NCBI GenBank assembly: GCA_025667525.1
Contig: CM046878.1
Span: 390,108,974-390,172,973 of the forward strand
DNA: 64,000 nucleotides
DNA from: Glebionis coronaria
Taxonomy: Eukaryota > Streptophyta > Magnoliopsida > Asterales > Asteraceae
Reading direction: 5' to 3'
Part shown: positions 51,865 to 61,720 of the stretch, piece after piece
How positions within the stretch are numbered: the first letter of the stretch is position 1
How the letters are laid out: every line of letters starts with the position of its first letter
The notes under the pieces: model-generated
Database searches by the model: none
Told to the model about the DNA's origin: nothing
Seen by the model: the letters and a program-made list of their open reading frames with translations, nothing else
Program-made: the position numbers and the translations under genes

Positions 51865-54057
51865 TTAATGTTATAAAGGATGATTTTCAAGAGAAATATA
51901 ACGAAACTCTTAAGCTTCTTGAACAAGAGAAACGTAATTATAACACCTCTTTGAGTACTGAACGTCACAAAACGTATCTGGCTACCATTAAAGTCAATGA
52001 GCTAACTCAAGTAAATGGTTTTCTTCAATAGGATAAAAATAAACTTATGAATGAAAAGAAAGCAGTGGTTGAAAAGATGGAAAAGGATTTCAAAACTAAA
52101 CAAGCGAAGGACATCGACAAAATGGTGGAAATTGAAACTCAACTTGATTTTTACAAGAAAATTGCTTGCAAAACTAATCAATCAATTCAAACCATGAGAA
52201 TGTTGGCACCTCGTTCGTTTTTCAAGGATAGACCTAGTTTTGCAAATCCTAAGTACCTTGAGCATGCTAAATATGAGAATCCGCACTTATATCTTGATGA
52301 GTCCCAATGGACCGATCTTGATTGTCTTGTTGTTAGGCCCGATAGTGAAGAGATAAACGATGTGGAAGAAGAGAGTAGACAAAAATTTAATAAAGAATTT
52401 GTTAAACCATATAATTATGCTTATGAAAACAATCTTTATGGTCTTTTCAAACCGCAAACACAGAAAACTTGTGAGCAAATATTTTTCGAATGTGAACAAA
52501 TAAGAGTTAAATGGAGACAAGATTTTGCCACTAAGAAAACTAATGTTTCAAACTTTATTGAATACTTTCCATTTAAATCTTCTGTAAGCAAGAGTAAACA
52601 AGCACTTAGTATTCTAAAGAGTAACATTGAAAATTTCAAAAAGGTTGTTGATGATGACTTAAAAAACGTGAACTTTCGAAAGGAGACAAAGAAATTCCTC
52701 ACGATATAACTGTGCTTGTGAAAAGTATTTTGATTCCGCTTGCGGAAAGAATGCAAAAACATATTTTGGAATTTGAAACACTAATTAAGTAAGAAATGTT
52801 TGATGATTTGAAATATGTGGAATCTCTTGAACAAGAAGTGAACGACCATCAACCTGAAAGAGATGACTTTTCTACAGCTTATAATCTACTCTTACATGAA
52901 TGTCTCTCAAAAGATATTATGTGTGCTTATGTTACATCTTGTGCTGATATTGATGAATATTCTGATGTTGCATGCAAATATCTTGATCAAGTTAAAGAAT
53001 GTGAACGTCTTGAAACTGAGCTTTCGAATAAAGTTGACCAAAAAGAGTTTTCGTTACTTCAACATAGATATGATTATCTTCAAAAACATTGTCACTCACT
53101 TGAACTTGCTTTGCAAAAGAAAGTTGGCAGCTTTTCAAATGATACATCTTTAGAAGTAAAATTATCTGAGTCATGTCGATTATTAAACGAAAAAGTCTTG
53201 ATATTTCGGATTTGAAAGCTCAGTTACAAGAAAAAGACATAGCCATAGCAGAGTTGAAGAAACTCGTTGCTAAGATGGGTGGGAAAGTTGTGGAACCTAG
53301 CGTTAAGCAACATGTTGTTAGACAACCCAATGCATCCAGAGTGAATAGATCCTCTATCTTGGGAAAACCATCTGCTCTCTCAAATTCTTCATTTGCAAAA
53401 CCTGTGTTTGCCCCCAAGATGGATGGAAAGGAAAGGTTACCATATACTCAACCCATAAGGAATGCTATAACACCAAGCGTTAAGCACAATAATGTGATTA
53501 AACCAAGGATGTATAGAATGACCACTAAACCCACAAACAAAGTTAGTCACTCACCCCAGACTTCTAGAAACACTAATACTCGTGTGTCTTCTACTACAGG
53601 AGTAGTCTCCACTACTAGTGTTAGCCGGCCTCAGCTTAAGAGCACTCAAGTGAATGATAAGGTCTGGAAACACAAGAGTCAAGGGAATATGAAGGAAGTA
53701 GAAGAACACCCTAGGAATTTGAATGTTTTTAAGAATAAAAAGTCTGTAATCGCATGTAATGACAATTTAAATGATTTGAATGATTTGAATGCTATGAATG
53801 TGAAATTTGTTTGTGTCAAATGTGGAAAGTGTGCTAATGCTAATCATTCTATGTGTACTATGAATAATGTTAAAGGCGTAGAAACTAGAACTAAGAAGCA
53901 AGTTGCGATGCCTATTAGTGCTAGTAAACCCAAACACAAAGTGAACCATTCTGGTGAAACCCGCACTAAGAAAAGTAATGCATCAAACTCCAACACTAAG
54001 AACCCTAGAAGCAGAATTAAGGAATTATATGAGTCTGCTAGCAAGTCTTGGAAATGA
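51865..54057 (+). pseudogene. Cop-2 long coiled-coil and basic spacer between knuckle and protease
   Basis: Three overlapping open pieces (52047-52709, 52796-53215 and 53173-54057) code for a charged, helix-prone region of about 700 residues. It includes KMVEIETQLDFYKKIACKTN, FANPKYLEHAKYENPHLYLD, YVESLEQEVNDHQPERDDFS and LKAQLQEKDIAIAELKKLVA. The last piece turns Ser/Thr/Lys rich, with CVKCGKCANANHSMC. The spacer is far longer than in classic copia elements. From memory, similar long spacers occur in Asteraceae copia polyproteins. Frames are broken near 51862, 52709 and 53213. The function is not known. Confidence 0.7.
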
Positions 54058-54205
54058 TGGTTTGCTAATCAATGTCCTCCAGGATATAAATGGATGCCTA
54101 AAGTTAGGACAGAAAATGTGACAACGAGTGTTAGTATGCCTTTAAATGTTGCTAATGACACTAATGATTCTATAATCACAACTACTGTGGTATCCAATTT
54201 AGCAA

Positions 54206-54712
54206 ATGCTCCATCGTGTTCTAACTCTTCTGCAGGTGATACAAATAATTCTCTTCATATTGGACTCCGGATGCACGAAGCACATGACGGTGAATCTCAA
54301 GCTTCTAATTAACTTCGTGGAGAAGTTCCTGGGTACGGTCCGATTCGGAAATGATCAATTTGCACCGATCCTAGGATATGGAGATTTGGTTCAGGGGAAT
54401 ATCACAATCAAAAGGGTATACTACGTCGAAGGGCTCAATCACAATCTTTTCTCGATTGGTCACGTCTGTGATGCAGATTTGGAAGTTGCTTTCAGAAAGA
54501 AGACTTGTTTTGTTCGTGATTATGATGGGAATGATTTACTTACCGGTACACGGGGTACTGATCTCTATACTATTTCACTTCAAGATACAACTTCATCAAC
54601 TCCAATTTGCTTCATGGCTAAAGCTTCAACGACTCAGGCATGGTTATGGCATCAACGTTATCTCATCTTAATTTTGATACCATCAACTTGCTTTCCAAGA
54701 AAGATATCGTGA
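54206..54712 (+). pseudogene. Cop-2 protease and GAG-pre-integrase start
   Basis: FILDSGCTKHMT carries the copia protease active site Asp-Ser-Gly (Asp codon at 54263). The blocks INFVEKFLGTVRFGNDQFAP, YYVEGLNHNLFSIGH and FVRDYDGNDLLTGTRGTDLY follow, and the pre-integrase motif WLWHQRY starts near 54640. The frame is then lost by a frameshift at about 54660. The region upstream of the protease (54094-54205) is in another frame. Confidence 0.85.
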
Positions 54713-55356
54713 GAGGCCTTCCAAGCCTAAAATTCATCAAAGATCATCTTTGTTCTTCTTGTGAGCTTTGTAAAGCTAAACGAAGTAGATTCAAAACAAA
54801 GACTACACCAAGCTCTAAAGGACGGTTAGATCTTCTCCATATGGATCTGTGTGGTCCCATGCGTGTTCATAGTATCAATGGAAAGAAATATATTCTGGTA
54901 ATTGTCGATGATTACTCAAGGTACACATGGACTCACTTCTTGAGGGCCAAGGATGAAACACCCGAAGTTCTCATCAGCTTCCTTAAATTGATACAACGTG
55001 GTCTTCAAGCTCAAGTTAAAGTGGTTCGTACTGACAGAGGTACAAAATTTTTGAATTCAAATCTGAGAAACTATTTTGAAGCCGAAGGAATTGAACATGA
55101 AACATCTATTGCTCGTACACGCGAAAAAAACGCCGTTGTTTATAGACGAAACCATACTTTAGTTGAGGTTGCTCGAACATTATTATCCGCTTCAAAACTT
55201 CCACTATACTTTTGGGCCGAAGCCGTGTCAATCGCATGCTACACACAAAACCACTCCTTAATTATCCCACGACACGAAAAGACACCATATCACATAATCA
55301 TGATCGAAAACCTTCACTCAAACACCTTCACTTTTTTGGATGTACTTATTACATAA
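54640..55356 (+). pseudogene. Cop-2 integrase with mutated catalytic Glu
   Basis: The frame has LSHLNFDTINLLSKKDI and CSSCELCKAKR (zinc-binding His and Cys residues). The core has Asp69 in LLHMDLCGPM and Asp132 in VVRTDRGTKFLN. The third catalytic position, 36 residues further (168), is Tyr in KNAVVYRRNH, where copia integrases have Glu (VVERRN pattern). The frame shifts at about 55310 and continues with HFFGCTYYIIRDGENLDKM in frame 3. The enzyme could not catalyse strand transfer. Confidence 0.85.
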
Positions 55357-56225
55357 TACGAGATGGTGAAAATTTGGATAAGATGAAAGAGAAAGGTGGT
55401 GCATGTATTCTTGTGGGATATGCAACTCAGTCTTAGGGGTATAAAGTATACAACAAGAGAACAAAATTGATAGTCGAGACTATTCACATCCGATTTGATG
55501 AATTACAAGAGATGGCACTTGAACAAAACAGTTTAAGTCCCGATCCACAACGACAAACGACTTCCATTCACAACCGCACAGAACTCGGAGCTCAAGACCA
55601 CAACAATGAACCGTCAAGTTCAACGCTGGTTCAAGGAAATGTTCCAAGAGCAGATATGACAGTCATCACGACACTTGAAGAGTTGAAAATGTTATATGGA
55701 CCAATGTATGATGAATATTTCACGGGGGAGAAACAAGTTGTATCGAAGTCTTCCGCTGTCACTCATGATAAGAATGATGATACCGATCATCGTCAACAAA
55801 AGGATACAACTTCATCTACTTCAACACGGGTTGCTACAGATTTACCTCCTCAGAATATCACACCAACAACCGCTCCTACAACATCCACAACTACTGTCAT
55901 TGCTCCAGACAACACAAATCAAGCAGACAATGCATTATCTGACGAAGACGAATTTATCAACCCATTCGGTACACTTGTACACGAAACTGTAGAGACTTCT
56001 ACTCGCCATGTTGATCCGTCAAATATGCATATGTTCTACCAACGACATCCTTCAACACAACATTGGATCCGAGATCATCCTTTGGTTCAAGTAATTGGAA
56101 ACCCTTCACAGCCCGTTCGTACAAGACGACAGCTTAACACCGATGGTGATGTTTGTATGTTCGCACTCGCCGTGAGTTCAGCTAAACCGAAAAACATCAA
56201 GGAAGCCATGGCTGATCATGCTTAG
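55310..56225 (+). pseudogene. Cop-2 integrase C-terminal region and linker to RT
   Basis: From about 55310 frame 3 reads KMKEKGGACILVGYATQS, a TAG at 55434, GYKVYNKRTKLIVETIHIRF, and a long Thr/Ser/Gln-rich spacer. The RT entrance HPSTQHWIRDHPLVQVIGNP and RRQLNTDGDVCMFALAVSSA follows, ending at a TAG at 56223-56225 in place of the Trp before [12 protein letters not shown]. The blocks are the usual link between integrase and RT in plant copia elements. Confidence 0.8.
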
Positions 56226-56234
56226 ATTGAATCG

Positions 56235-56864
56235 ATGACGGATGAACTTCAACAATTTGAAAGGCTTAAAGTCTGGGAATTTGTTGACAGACCATTCAAT
56301 GTAATTCCATTAAATCTTCAATGGATCTGGAAAAACAAGATGGATGAAGAAAACACGATCATCAAGAATAAATCTAGGCTAGTGGCTAAAGGGTATGGAC
56401 AGAAAGAGAGTATTGATTTTGAAGAATCATTTGCACCAGTAGCTCGTATGGAAGCGGTTAGGATTTTCCTTGCTTATGTTGCACATAAGGAATTCATTGT
56501 CTATCAAATGGACGTAAAGACGGCGTTTCTTAACGGACCTTTGAAGGAAGAAGTCTATGTCACACAGCCGGAAGGATTCGTCAATCCTTATTATCCTGAC
56601 AAGGTGTATCGTCTCCACAAATCACTTTATGGACTCAAGCAAGCTCCAAGGGCGTGGTACGACGAGCTCTCGAAATTTCTGGTCTCCAAATGTTTCTCAA
56701 AAGGTTCCATTGATCTAACTTTGTTCACTTATAAATATGGGGATGACATTTTGCTTGTGCAGATTTATGTTGATGACATTATTTTTGGGTCTACAAACCC
56801 AAAACTTTCAAAATGGTTTGAAAAAGTAATGCACAACAAATTTGAAATGTCTATGATGGGCTAA
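56235..56864 (+). pseudogene. Cop-2 reverse transcriptase
   Basis: In the same frame as the linker, this stretch has [40 protein letters not shown] and the first catalytic Asp in [20 protein letters not shown]. It then has [20 protein letters not shown], and [12 protein letters not shown] with the Asp pair at 56772-56777. A TAA at 56862 interrupts after MMG, and KFFLGIQVHQ continues in the same frame. Confidence 0.9.
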
Positions 56865-57746
56865 CTAAAATTCTTTCTAGGAATTCAAGTTCACCAATCC
56901 CTAAGTGGTATCTTCATTAACCAAGCTAAGTATTGTCAAGAGATAATCAAAAAGCATGGTATGACCTCATGTGACCCAGTTGGGACACCATTATCAAACA
57001 CATCCCTAGATGCTGATTTGGAGGGAGATGCAATAGATCAAACGTGATATCGTTCCATGATCGGTTCCCTCATGTACTTAACAGCAAGACGACCAGATAT
57101 ATCACATGCCACGTGTTATTGTGCACGATATCAAGCACGACCCACTGAAAAGCACCTCAAGGAGGTTAAACGGATCTTTCTGTACCTTAAGAATACCATT
57201 CACATAGGACTTTGGTATCCGAGGGAAACCGATTTCTTTCTAACGGCCTATTCAGATTCTGATCATGCAGGGTGTCTTGATACATGTAAAAGTACTTATG
57301 GTGGTGCATAATTTCTAGGTCAAGATAAGCTTGTCGGATGGTCTTCCAAGAAGCAGGATTGCACATCACTGTCATCAGCCGAAGCGGAGTATGTGTCTCT
57401 ATCTGCGTGTTGTGCTCAAGTTCTATGGATGAGAACACAACTCACGGATTATGGCTTCCACTTTGATAAAGTACCTATGTACTATAACTCAAATTCCGCC
57501 ATAGCCATCTCCTACAATCCGGTACAACATTCTGGCACGAAGCACATTGATTTCAGATATCACTTTATTAAGGAACAAGTTGAAAATGGTATCGTTGAAT
57601 TATACTTTGTTGGACCTGATTACCAACTTGCTGGCATGTTTACAAAAGCTCTTTCGAAAGAGAGGTTTGCGTATCTTGTTAGGAAAATTGGTATGAGATG
57701 TTTGACTCCAGAAGAACTAGAGATTCTGGCAAAGAAGCCTGCTTGA
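56865..57746 (+). pseudogene. Cop-2 RT thumb and RNase H
   Basis: The same frame as RT continues with LKFFLGIQVHQSLSGIFI, a TGA near 57046 where Trp is expected (before YRSMIGSLMYLTARRPDI), the RNase H block TAYSDSDHAGC, a TAA at 57309, then SSKKQDCTSLSSAEAEYVSL. The last part (57393-57746) has SNSAIAISYNPVQHSGTKHI, DFRYHFIKEQVENGIVELYF and FTKALSKERF, with a natural-looking end at 57746. Each stop is a single-base change from the expected codon. Confidence 0.9.
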
Positions 57747-58545
57747 TTCATCTATCAAACATCTACTTGTAAATATTAATGGAAAAGCAAAATACAAAAT
57801 TAAAAAAAATCTTTGATAATCCAAAAATATTCTTCTCGACATGTCTTTCAGTATCGATAATATGGACGTACCTAGAAATGTCGCTCAATAACGACACGGG
57901 TGTGTACATAAAGCTCGAATGAAAGTTGTAAATATTTTTCAAAAAATGTCATTTTTATCTTTTATAAAGGAAATTGTCTCTTTTGGACAATATTTCGAAC
58001 AAAGGGTAGAGCAATCTATCTCGGGTTGAGCTTGTCACAAAACATTCAATGTTTTGAGCTCAACACGATAGCTTGTAATCACTTTCAGATTGCAACCCGG
58101 ATCTAAATTCACGGGGGAGTGTACGATTTCGTGCCCTTACCCTTAGAAAAAGAAGTTAAATCTTCTTACACTTGAGTGGATTCGTCAAGACATTCAAAGT
58201 CTATGAAATCAAGTTTATGCTTTAGAAAAACCTTTTCGCCAAAAAGAATTGATTTTTCAAAAAGCGTTGAACACAATTTTTTCAAGAATTTCTCAATGAT
58301 ATTCAAAATCTTTCAAAAAATTGTGTGTTCAACAACTCCTATCCTCAATAGTTTAATGTGGATCATATCCTCGTAATGACAATTCCATTGGATCAACTTT
58401 TGAGGGGGAGCGTTCCAAATTCATGCTACGGTTGACACATTTTTCTCCCGATGATTTTCAAGACTATTTTTCAAAATATATTTTAATAAAATTTGTTATC
58501 TCTAATATCAAAAGATTTTATATATTAGAGACAGGGGGATAAAAT
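57747..58545 (+). other. Cop-2 3' untranslated region with three G-rich tracts
   Basis: No supported ORF is present. CACGGGGGAGTGT near 58111, TGAGGGGGAGCG near 58401 and CAGGGGGATAAA near 58536 are PPT-like. The last is the likely polypurine tract, but no LTR follows it. Confidence 0.6.
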
Positions 58546-59344
58546 GTGATTAAAATGTGATCTAAAGACTCAAGCACTCATGGTTTCGATCAGATACCCA
58601 CAACATCTTTAATTCACGACGTTATTGGTGTCAAAAGGGTGGTTAGGTTTAAGTCCTATGATCCAACCAGAACCGGAGGGATCTTCCCAGGGACAATCCA
58701 ATAGATTATTAGAAGTCCTTAGGAAAGATGGAGTAGAATGTGAACGAAGCTGAATGCCGACTAAGTACTGATGCTAGCACTAGAACAATCACAACAAGGT
58801 GCTAGTAATGATGTCTTGGTAAGCATTGAAGGGGTTGAAGAATGAAAAAGAAATGTAAGGATAAAGGGTGTAAAGAAATTAGCCCTCCATACAACTTAGG
58901 CAGAAACCGGGTCAACACATCATGGACCTAGTGATGTAATGCACAACCCCTCCCCAGCTGACTCAGGCTTCTCTTAAAAGAAGTTTGTTTTATTGTCACG
59001 GAGATCAACATGACTTCTATTGACTTTCTCACTCCGAGATAGTTGATATTGAATAGGTGGAATCTGCTCTAGCCTCCGATCTCTAAAAGTGCACAAATCG
59101 AGTCTAGAGCCAAGAGATCAATCAAATCTCGTTAGGACACACAGATGACGATCAAGAGAGTCCTATGCTATATCCTTGCAATATTGCTAGAACACTCAGA
59201 GTGATACTACTTAGTATTCACAATCATGAGTGGAAATCCTTCCAGTGTTAACATCAAACAGCACTGCGGTAGGTCATGTGTAAGATTCTTTATGAATTGA
59301 ACACATGTAAAACTAAAAAGCAACAGTGGTTTGTTTCTTAATCA
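58546..59344. other. Unidentified sequence between Cop-2 and Cop-3
   Basis: No ORF above about 60 codons and no retroelement motif is seen. Base composition is less A/T rich than in the LTRs. Its last 170 bases (about 59175-59344) recur in diverged form after Cop-3 at about 63765-63930. Confidence 0.5.
59175..59344. repeat. Flanking repeat, left copy
   Basis: GCTAGAACACTCAGAGTGAT, TGGAAATCCTTCCAGTGTTA and AACATCAAACAGCACTGCGG here match GCTAGAACATTCAGAGTGAT, TGGAAATCCTTCTAGCGTCA and AACATCAAACAGCGCTACGG after 63765. This indicates a diverged tandem repeat into which Cop-3 inserted. Confidence 0.65.
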
Positions 59345-59921
59345 TGTTGGGAATAAAATTAGCTAAGTCACTTGAACGCTGACAAGAGGTAATTGGACGC
59401 TGACAAGAGTAAACGAGACGCTGACAAATGAGACGCTGATAAGAATTATCAAGGCGTTGACAAGAAGAATCTTAAAGACAAAGACACGGACTAAATCTGC
59501 CAATGATGAATTCTTCAAGCTGGTGGACAAAATATGAAGATAAGAATTCAAAATATATTCTTAATGTTTAAAAAGATTTAGTCAATAAGTTATGTTTATC
59601 TTATGTCTTTTCCTAAAATAGTTGATCTTATATTTTTGTACAAGGCTCCTTAAACCTATAAAAGGAGGCCTTAGGGTTAGACATAAGACACATCTCACAT
59701 ACACCTCTTCCACATATCTCATAACACTTTCATTGTAATCTTTCATTCTTATTATTAATCAAAGTGAAAGTTTGGTATTCATATATTCTGTTTGTTCTTC
59801 GTTCTGAGTATTAGTTTCCGCATAATACTTAGATTGTTGAATACACAAAGTTTCTCTACGTGTTGTACTTGATTTAATCTCGATAACACAAAGCTAAATC
59901 GATCTAAGTTTGGGATCAACA
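59345..59921 (+). repeat. Cop-3 5' LTR (577 bp)
   Basis: It runs from TGTTGGGAATAAAATTAGCT to GGGATCAACA. Near its start are five copies of an ACGCTGACAAGA-type repeat (59373-59470), which also occurs in the element's gag. CTATAAAAGG near 59656 is the TATA box and is flanked by an inverted repeat, AAGGCTCCTT (59642-59651) and AAGGAGGCCTT (59662-59672), with one base unpaired. Confidence 0.9.
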
Positions 59922-59923
59922 AG

Positions 59924-59935
59924 TGGTATCAAAGC
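59924..59935 (+). promoter_or_regulatory. Cop-3 primer-binding site
   Basis: TGGTATCAAAGC lies two bases after the LTR and is complementary to the initiator tRNA-Met 3' end, with one mismatch. Confidence 0.8.
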
Positions 59936-60002
59936 TTGTTGAGAAACTTTGATTTGAAGAACGAAATCCAATATCGTGAGGTGAACCAGGCTAAGGAAGA
60001 AG

Positions 60003-61148
60003 GTGAAGAAGAACCTGATGATGTTTTCAGTTAAGACCACGTCAACTTCAAATTCCACAAGTTCCAATTCATATTCGTCATCTGATAATGAGGTATGTGA
60101 TGACTCTTCTTGTAGGTTAAATATTGAAAGACTTAATAAAGAGGTTTTAAGACTGTTATCAGATGTGAGTACTGAGAGATGCAAGTTGTCTAACTATCAA
60201 CTTGCTCTTACTCAAACTGAAAAGACTGTAGCTGAGTATAAGAAAATGGAGTTTGACCTAAAAGATCAAATCAGTATTTTAAAACATGATTTAAACTCTA
60301 GTATGGATATTAGAAACATCATGAACAGAGTCAATGCTGAATTACAGGCTAAGTTAGATGAGGCTATCAAGAATAAGGATAATGTAGACCTTAAAATTCA
60401 AAGATTTGATAAGGCCACACAAACCCTAGAAAAATGTATTAGTGAACAAAGGGATTCTAGGGATATGACTAGGATTGGGATGAAAGAATATGTTGCTGTT
60501 CCACCACCTGCTGGGAACTTCTATGGTGTCCATAGAAAGGATCTCTCTTGGACTGGTATTCCAGAACTCCAAGAAGAGGAATTTATTCCTCCACCTAGAG
60601 TTCTCTCTCCAGTTGAGGAATATCAACAAAAGGTTATTGACCTAGAAGAGTGGAAGAAGGCCAACCCCACTTTGTTTGTTAAGGGTGGGATGCTTAGTGA
60701 GAGTCCTTATGTGACTACACCCATTGAGAGTCCAGTAGTATCTACACCTATCACTGTGACCAATCCCATCACTGGAAAAGCTGTTAATCTTGGCTCCCCA
60801 ATTAAGAAACAACCTAGTGTTAAATACGCTGAAATGTATAGGAAACCTAGGTCATCCAGAAGCCAAGAAAGTGTTAATGGGACAGGGTTTTATCAGTCTA
60901 AGCCTAAGTTTGTGTCCAAAAGGCTTGCTACTCATGTGGGAGCTTCTCACATTTGTCCTATAATTGTGTCAGTGAATACAATTAATTCGTTGACAATAGG
61001 TCATCCAATGTCAACCATAGACCTTTTGTCCACACTAGACCACAGGCTACTAGACCAGCTCCTTTCTTCTCTAAGGCAGCTAATACCCATAAACAAAGGC
61101 CCTTTCAAAAGACCAACGCTTGGTCAAACAGGCAGTATGTTCCTGTAG
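60003..61148 (+). CDS. Cop-3 gag-derived coiled-coil protein
   Basis: This open frame of 381 codons has a Ser/Thr-rich start (TTSTSNSTSSNSYSSSDNE), a long helix-prone region (RLNIERLNKEVLRLLSDVST to DNVDLKIQRFDKATQTLEK, about residues 38-145), and a Pro-rich block with YVAVPPPAGNFYGVHRKDLS, IPELQEEEFIPPPRVLSPVE and TNPITGKAVNLGSPI. It corresponds to the spacer between knuckle and protease in larger copia elements; no zinc knuckle is seen. The first in-frame ATG is near 60018. The frame ends just before the 21-bp repeat and continues in the next frame. Confidence 0.6.
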   Translation: MKKNLMMFSVKTTSTSNSTSSNSYSSSDNEVCDDSSCRLNIERLNKEVLRLLSDVSTERCKLSNYQLALTQTEKTVAEYKKMEFDLKDQISILKHDLNSSMDIRNIMNRVNAELQAKLDEAIKNKDNVDLKIQRFDKATQTLEKCISEQRDSRDMTRIGMKEYVAVPPPAGNFYGVHRKDLSWTGIPELQEEEFIPPPRVLSPVEEYQQKVIDLEEWKKANPTLFVKGGMLSESPYVTTPIESPVVSTPITVTNPITGKAVNLGSPIKKQPSVKYAEMYRKPRSSRSQESVNGTGFYQSKPKFVSKRLATHVGASHICPIIVSVNTINSLTIGHPMSTIDLLSTLDHRLLDQLLSSLRQLIPINKGPFKRPTLGQTGSMFL

Positions 61149-61159
61149 CAAACCCTAAT

Positions 61160-61615
61160 TTGGGCGCTGATAGGAACAAATTAAGCGCTGACAAGAAAAA
61201 ATTCAGCGTTGACAAGAACAAATTCAGCGCTGACAAGAAAAAATTCAGCGCTGACAGGAACAAGTTCAACGCTGACAGGCACAAATGCAGCGCTGAAAGC
61301 TCCAAGTTTGGTATGAGACCTTATTTTAGACCATATAAACAAAGATACTTGGTTAATAAGGGTCAAGGGTCTGAAGCATCATCCTACTTAACTTGGAAAT
61401 CTAAACAAGAGCAAAACTCTAATTTTAATGGTATTTCAATGAGTTGCAATAGACTTAAATATCTTGAGAAGGTGATTACTAGACTCATTGGAACAAATTG
61501 GGTGTTTAGGTCACAAAGGGATGAACAGGGATTTGTGACAAAGAATAAGACCACTCTAGTTGAACAACTAGACAGATCCAAGTCTGACAAGGCTTGGATC
61601 TCCAAAGAAAACTAA
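61160..61615 (+). CDS. Cop-3 gag-derived frame with SADKKKF heptad repeats
   Basis: The 151-codon frame starts in the 21-bp tandem repeat, which reads as SADKKKF or SADRNKF heptads seven times. It continues with MRPYFRPYKQRYLVNKGQGS, LKYLEKVITRLIGTNWVFRS and KTTLVEQLDRSKSDKAW. A frameshift near 61100-61160 separates it from the preceding frame. The basic heptads could bind nucleic acid, but this is speculation. Confidence 0.5.
   Translation: MGADRNKLSADKKKFSVDKNKFSADKKKFSADRNKFNADRHKCSAESSKFGMRPYFRPYKQRYLVNKGQGSEASSYLTWKSKQEQNSNFNGISMSCNRLKYLEKVITRLIGTNWVFRSQRDEQGFVTKNKTTLVEQLDRSKSDKAWISKEN
61164..61310 (+). repeat. 21-bp tandem repeat in Cop-3 gag
   Basis: Seven units of 21 bases with consensus AGCGCTGACAAGAAAAAATTC follow one another without gaps. 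The core CGCTGACAAGA is also repeated in both LTRs. Confidence 0.85.
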
Positions 61616-61639
61616 TTTGTTTTCTTTTTGAGCAGACTA

Positions 61640-61720
61640 TCCAAAAGCAGGTTAATGATCAAGGATATTGGGATAGTGGATGCTCAAGGAACATGCATTT
61701 TTGGTCTTTCCATTGTTATT
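61640..61720 (+). pseudogene. Cop-3 protease remnant
   Basis: The frame reads QGYWDSGCSRNMHFW, the copia protease active site Asp-Ser-Gly-Cys-Ser. The usual His before Met is Asn, and no protease sequence follows. This marks the 3' limit of recognisable coding sequence in Cop-3. Confidence 0.65.

Larger units (their letters stand above)
48451..58545 (+). mobile_element. Cop-2: Ty1/copia element with 5' LTR, gag-pol and no visible 3' LTR
   Basis: A short LTR, an initiator-Met primer site, a repeat-rich leader, and gag, protease, integrase, RT and RNase H follow in copia order (integrase before RT). G-rich tracts at about 58111, 58401 and 58536 are candidate polypurine tracts. After the last one the sequence does not match the 5' LTR start TGTTAGCCTC, so the 3' LTR is deleted or replaced. 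Several nonsense codons, frameshifts and a mutated integrase active site show it is dead. It lies in Ath-A2 gag. Confidence 0.85.

Noticed and set aside
58546..59344. Possible host gene or pararetroviral fragment, because base composition differs from the LTRs.
   Set aside because: No open frame over 60 codons of note and no motif was found, so only unidentified sequence can be claimed.
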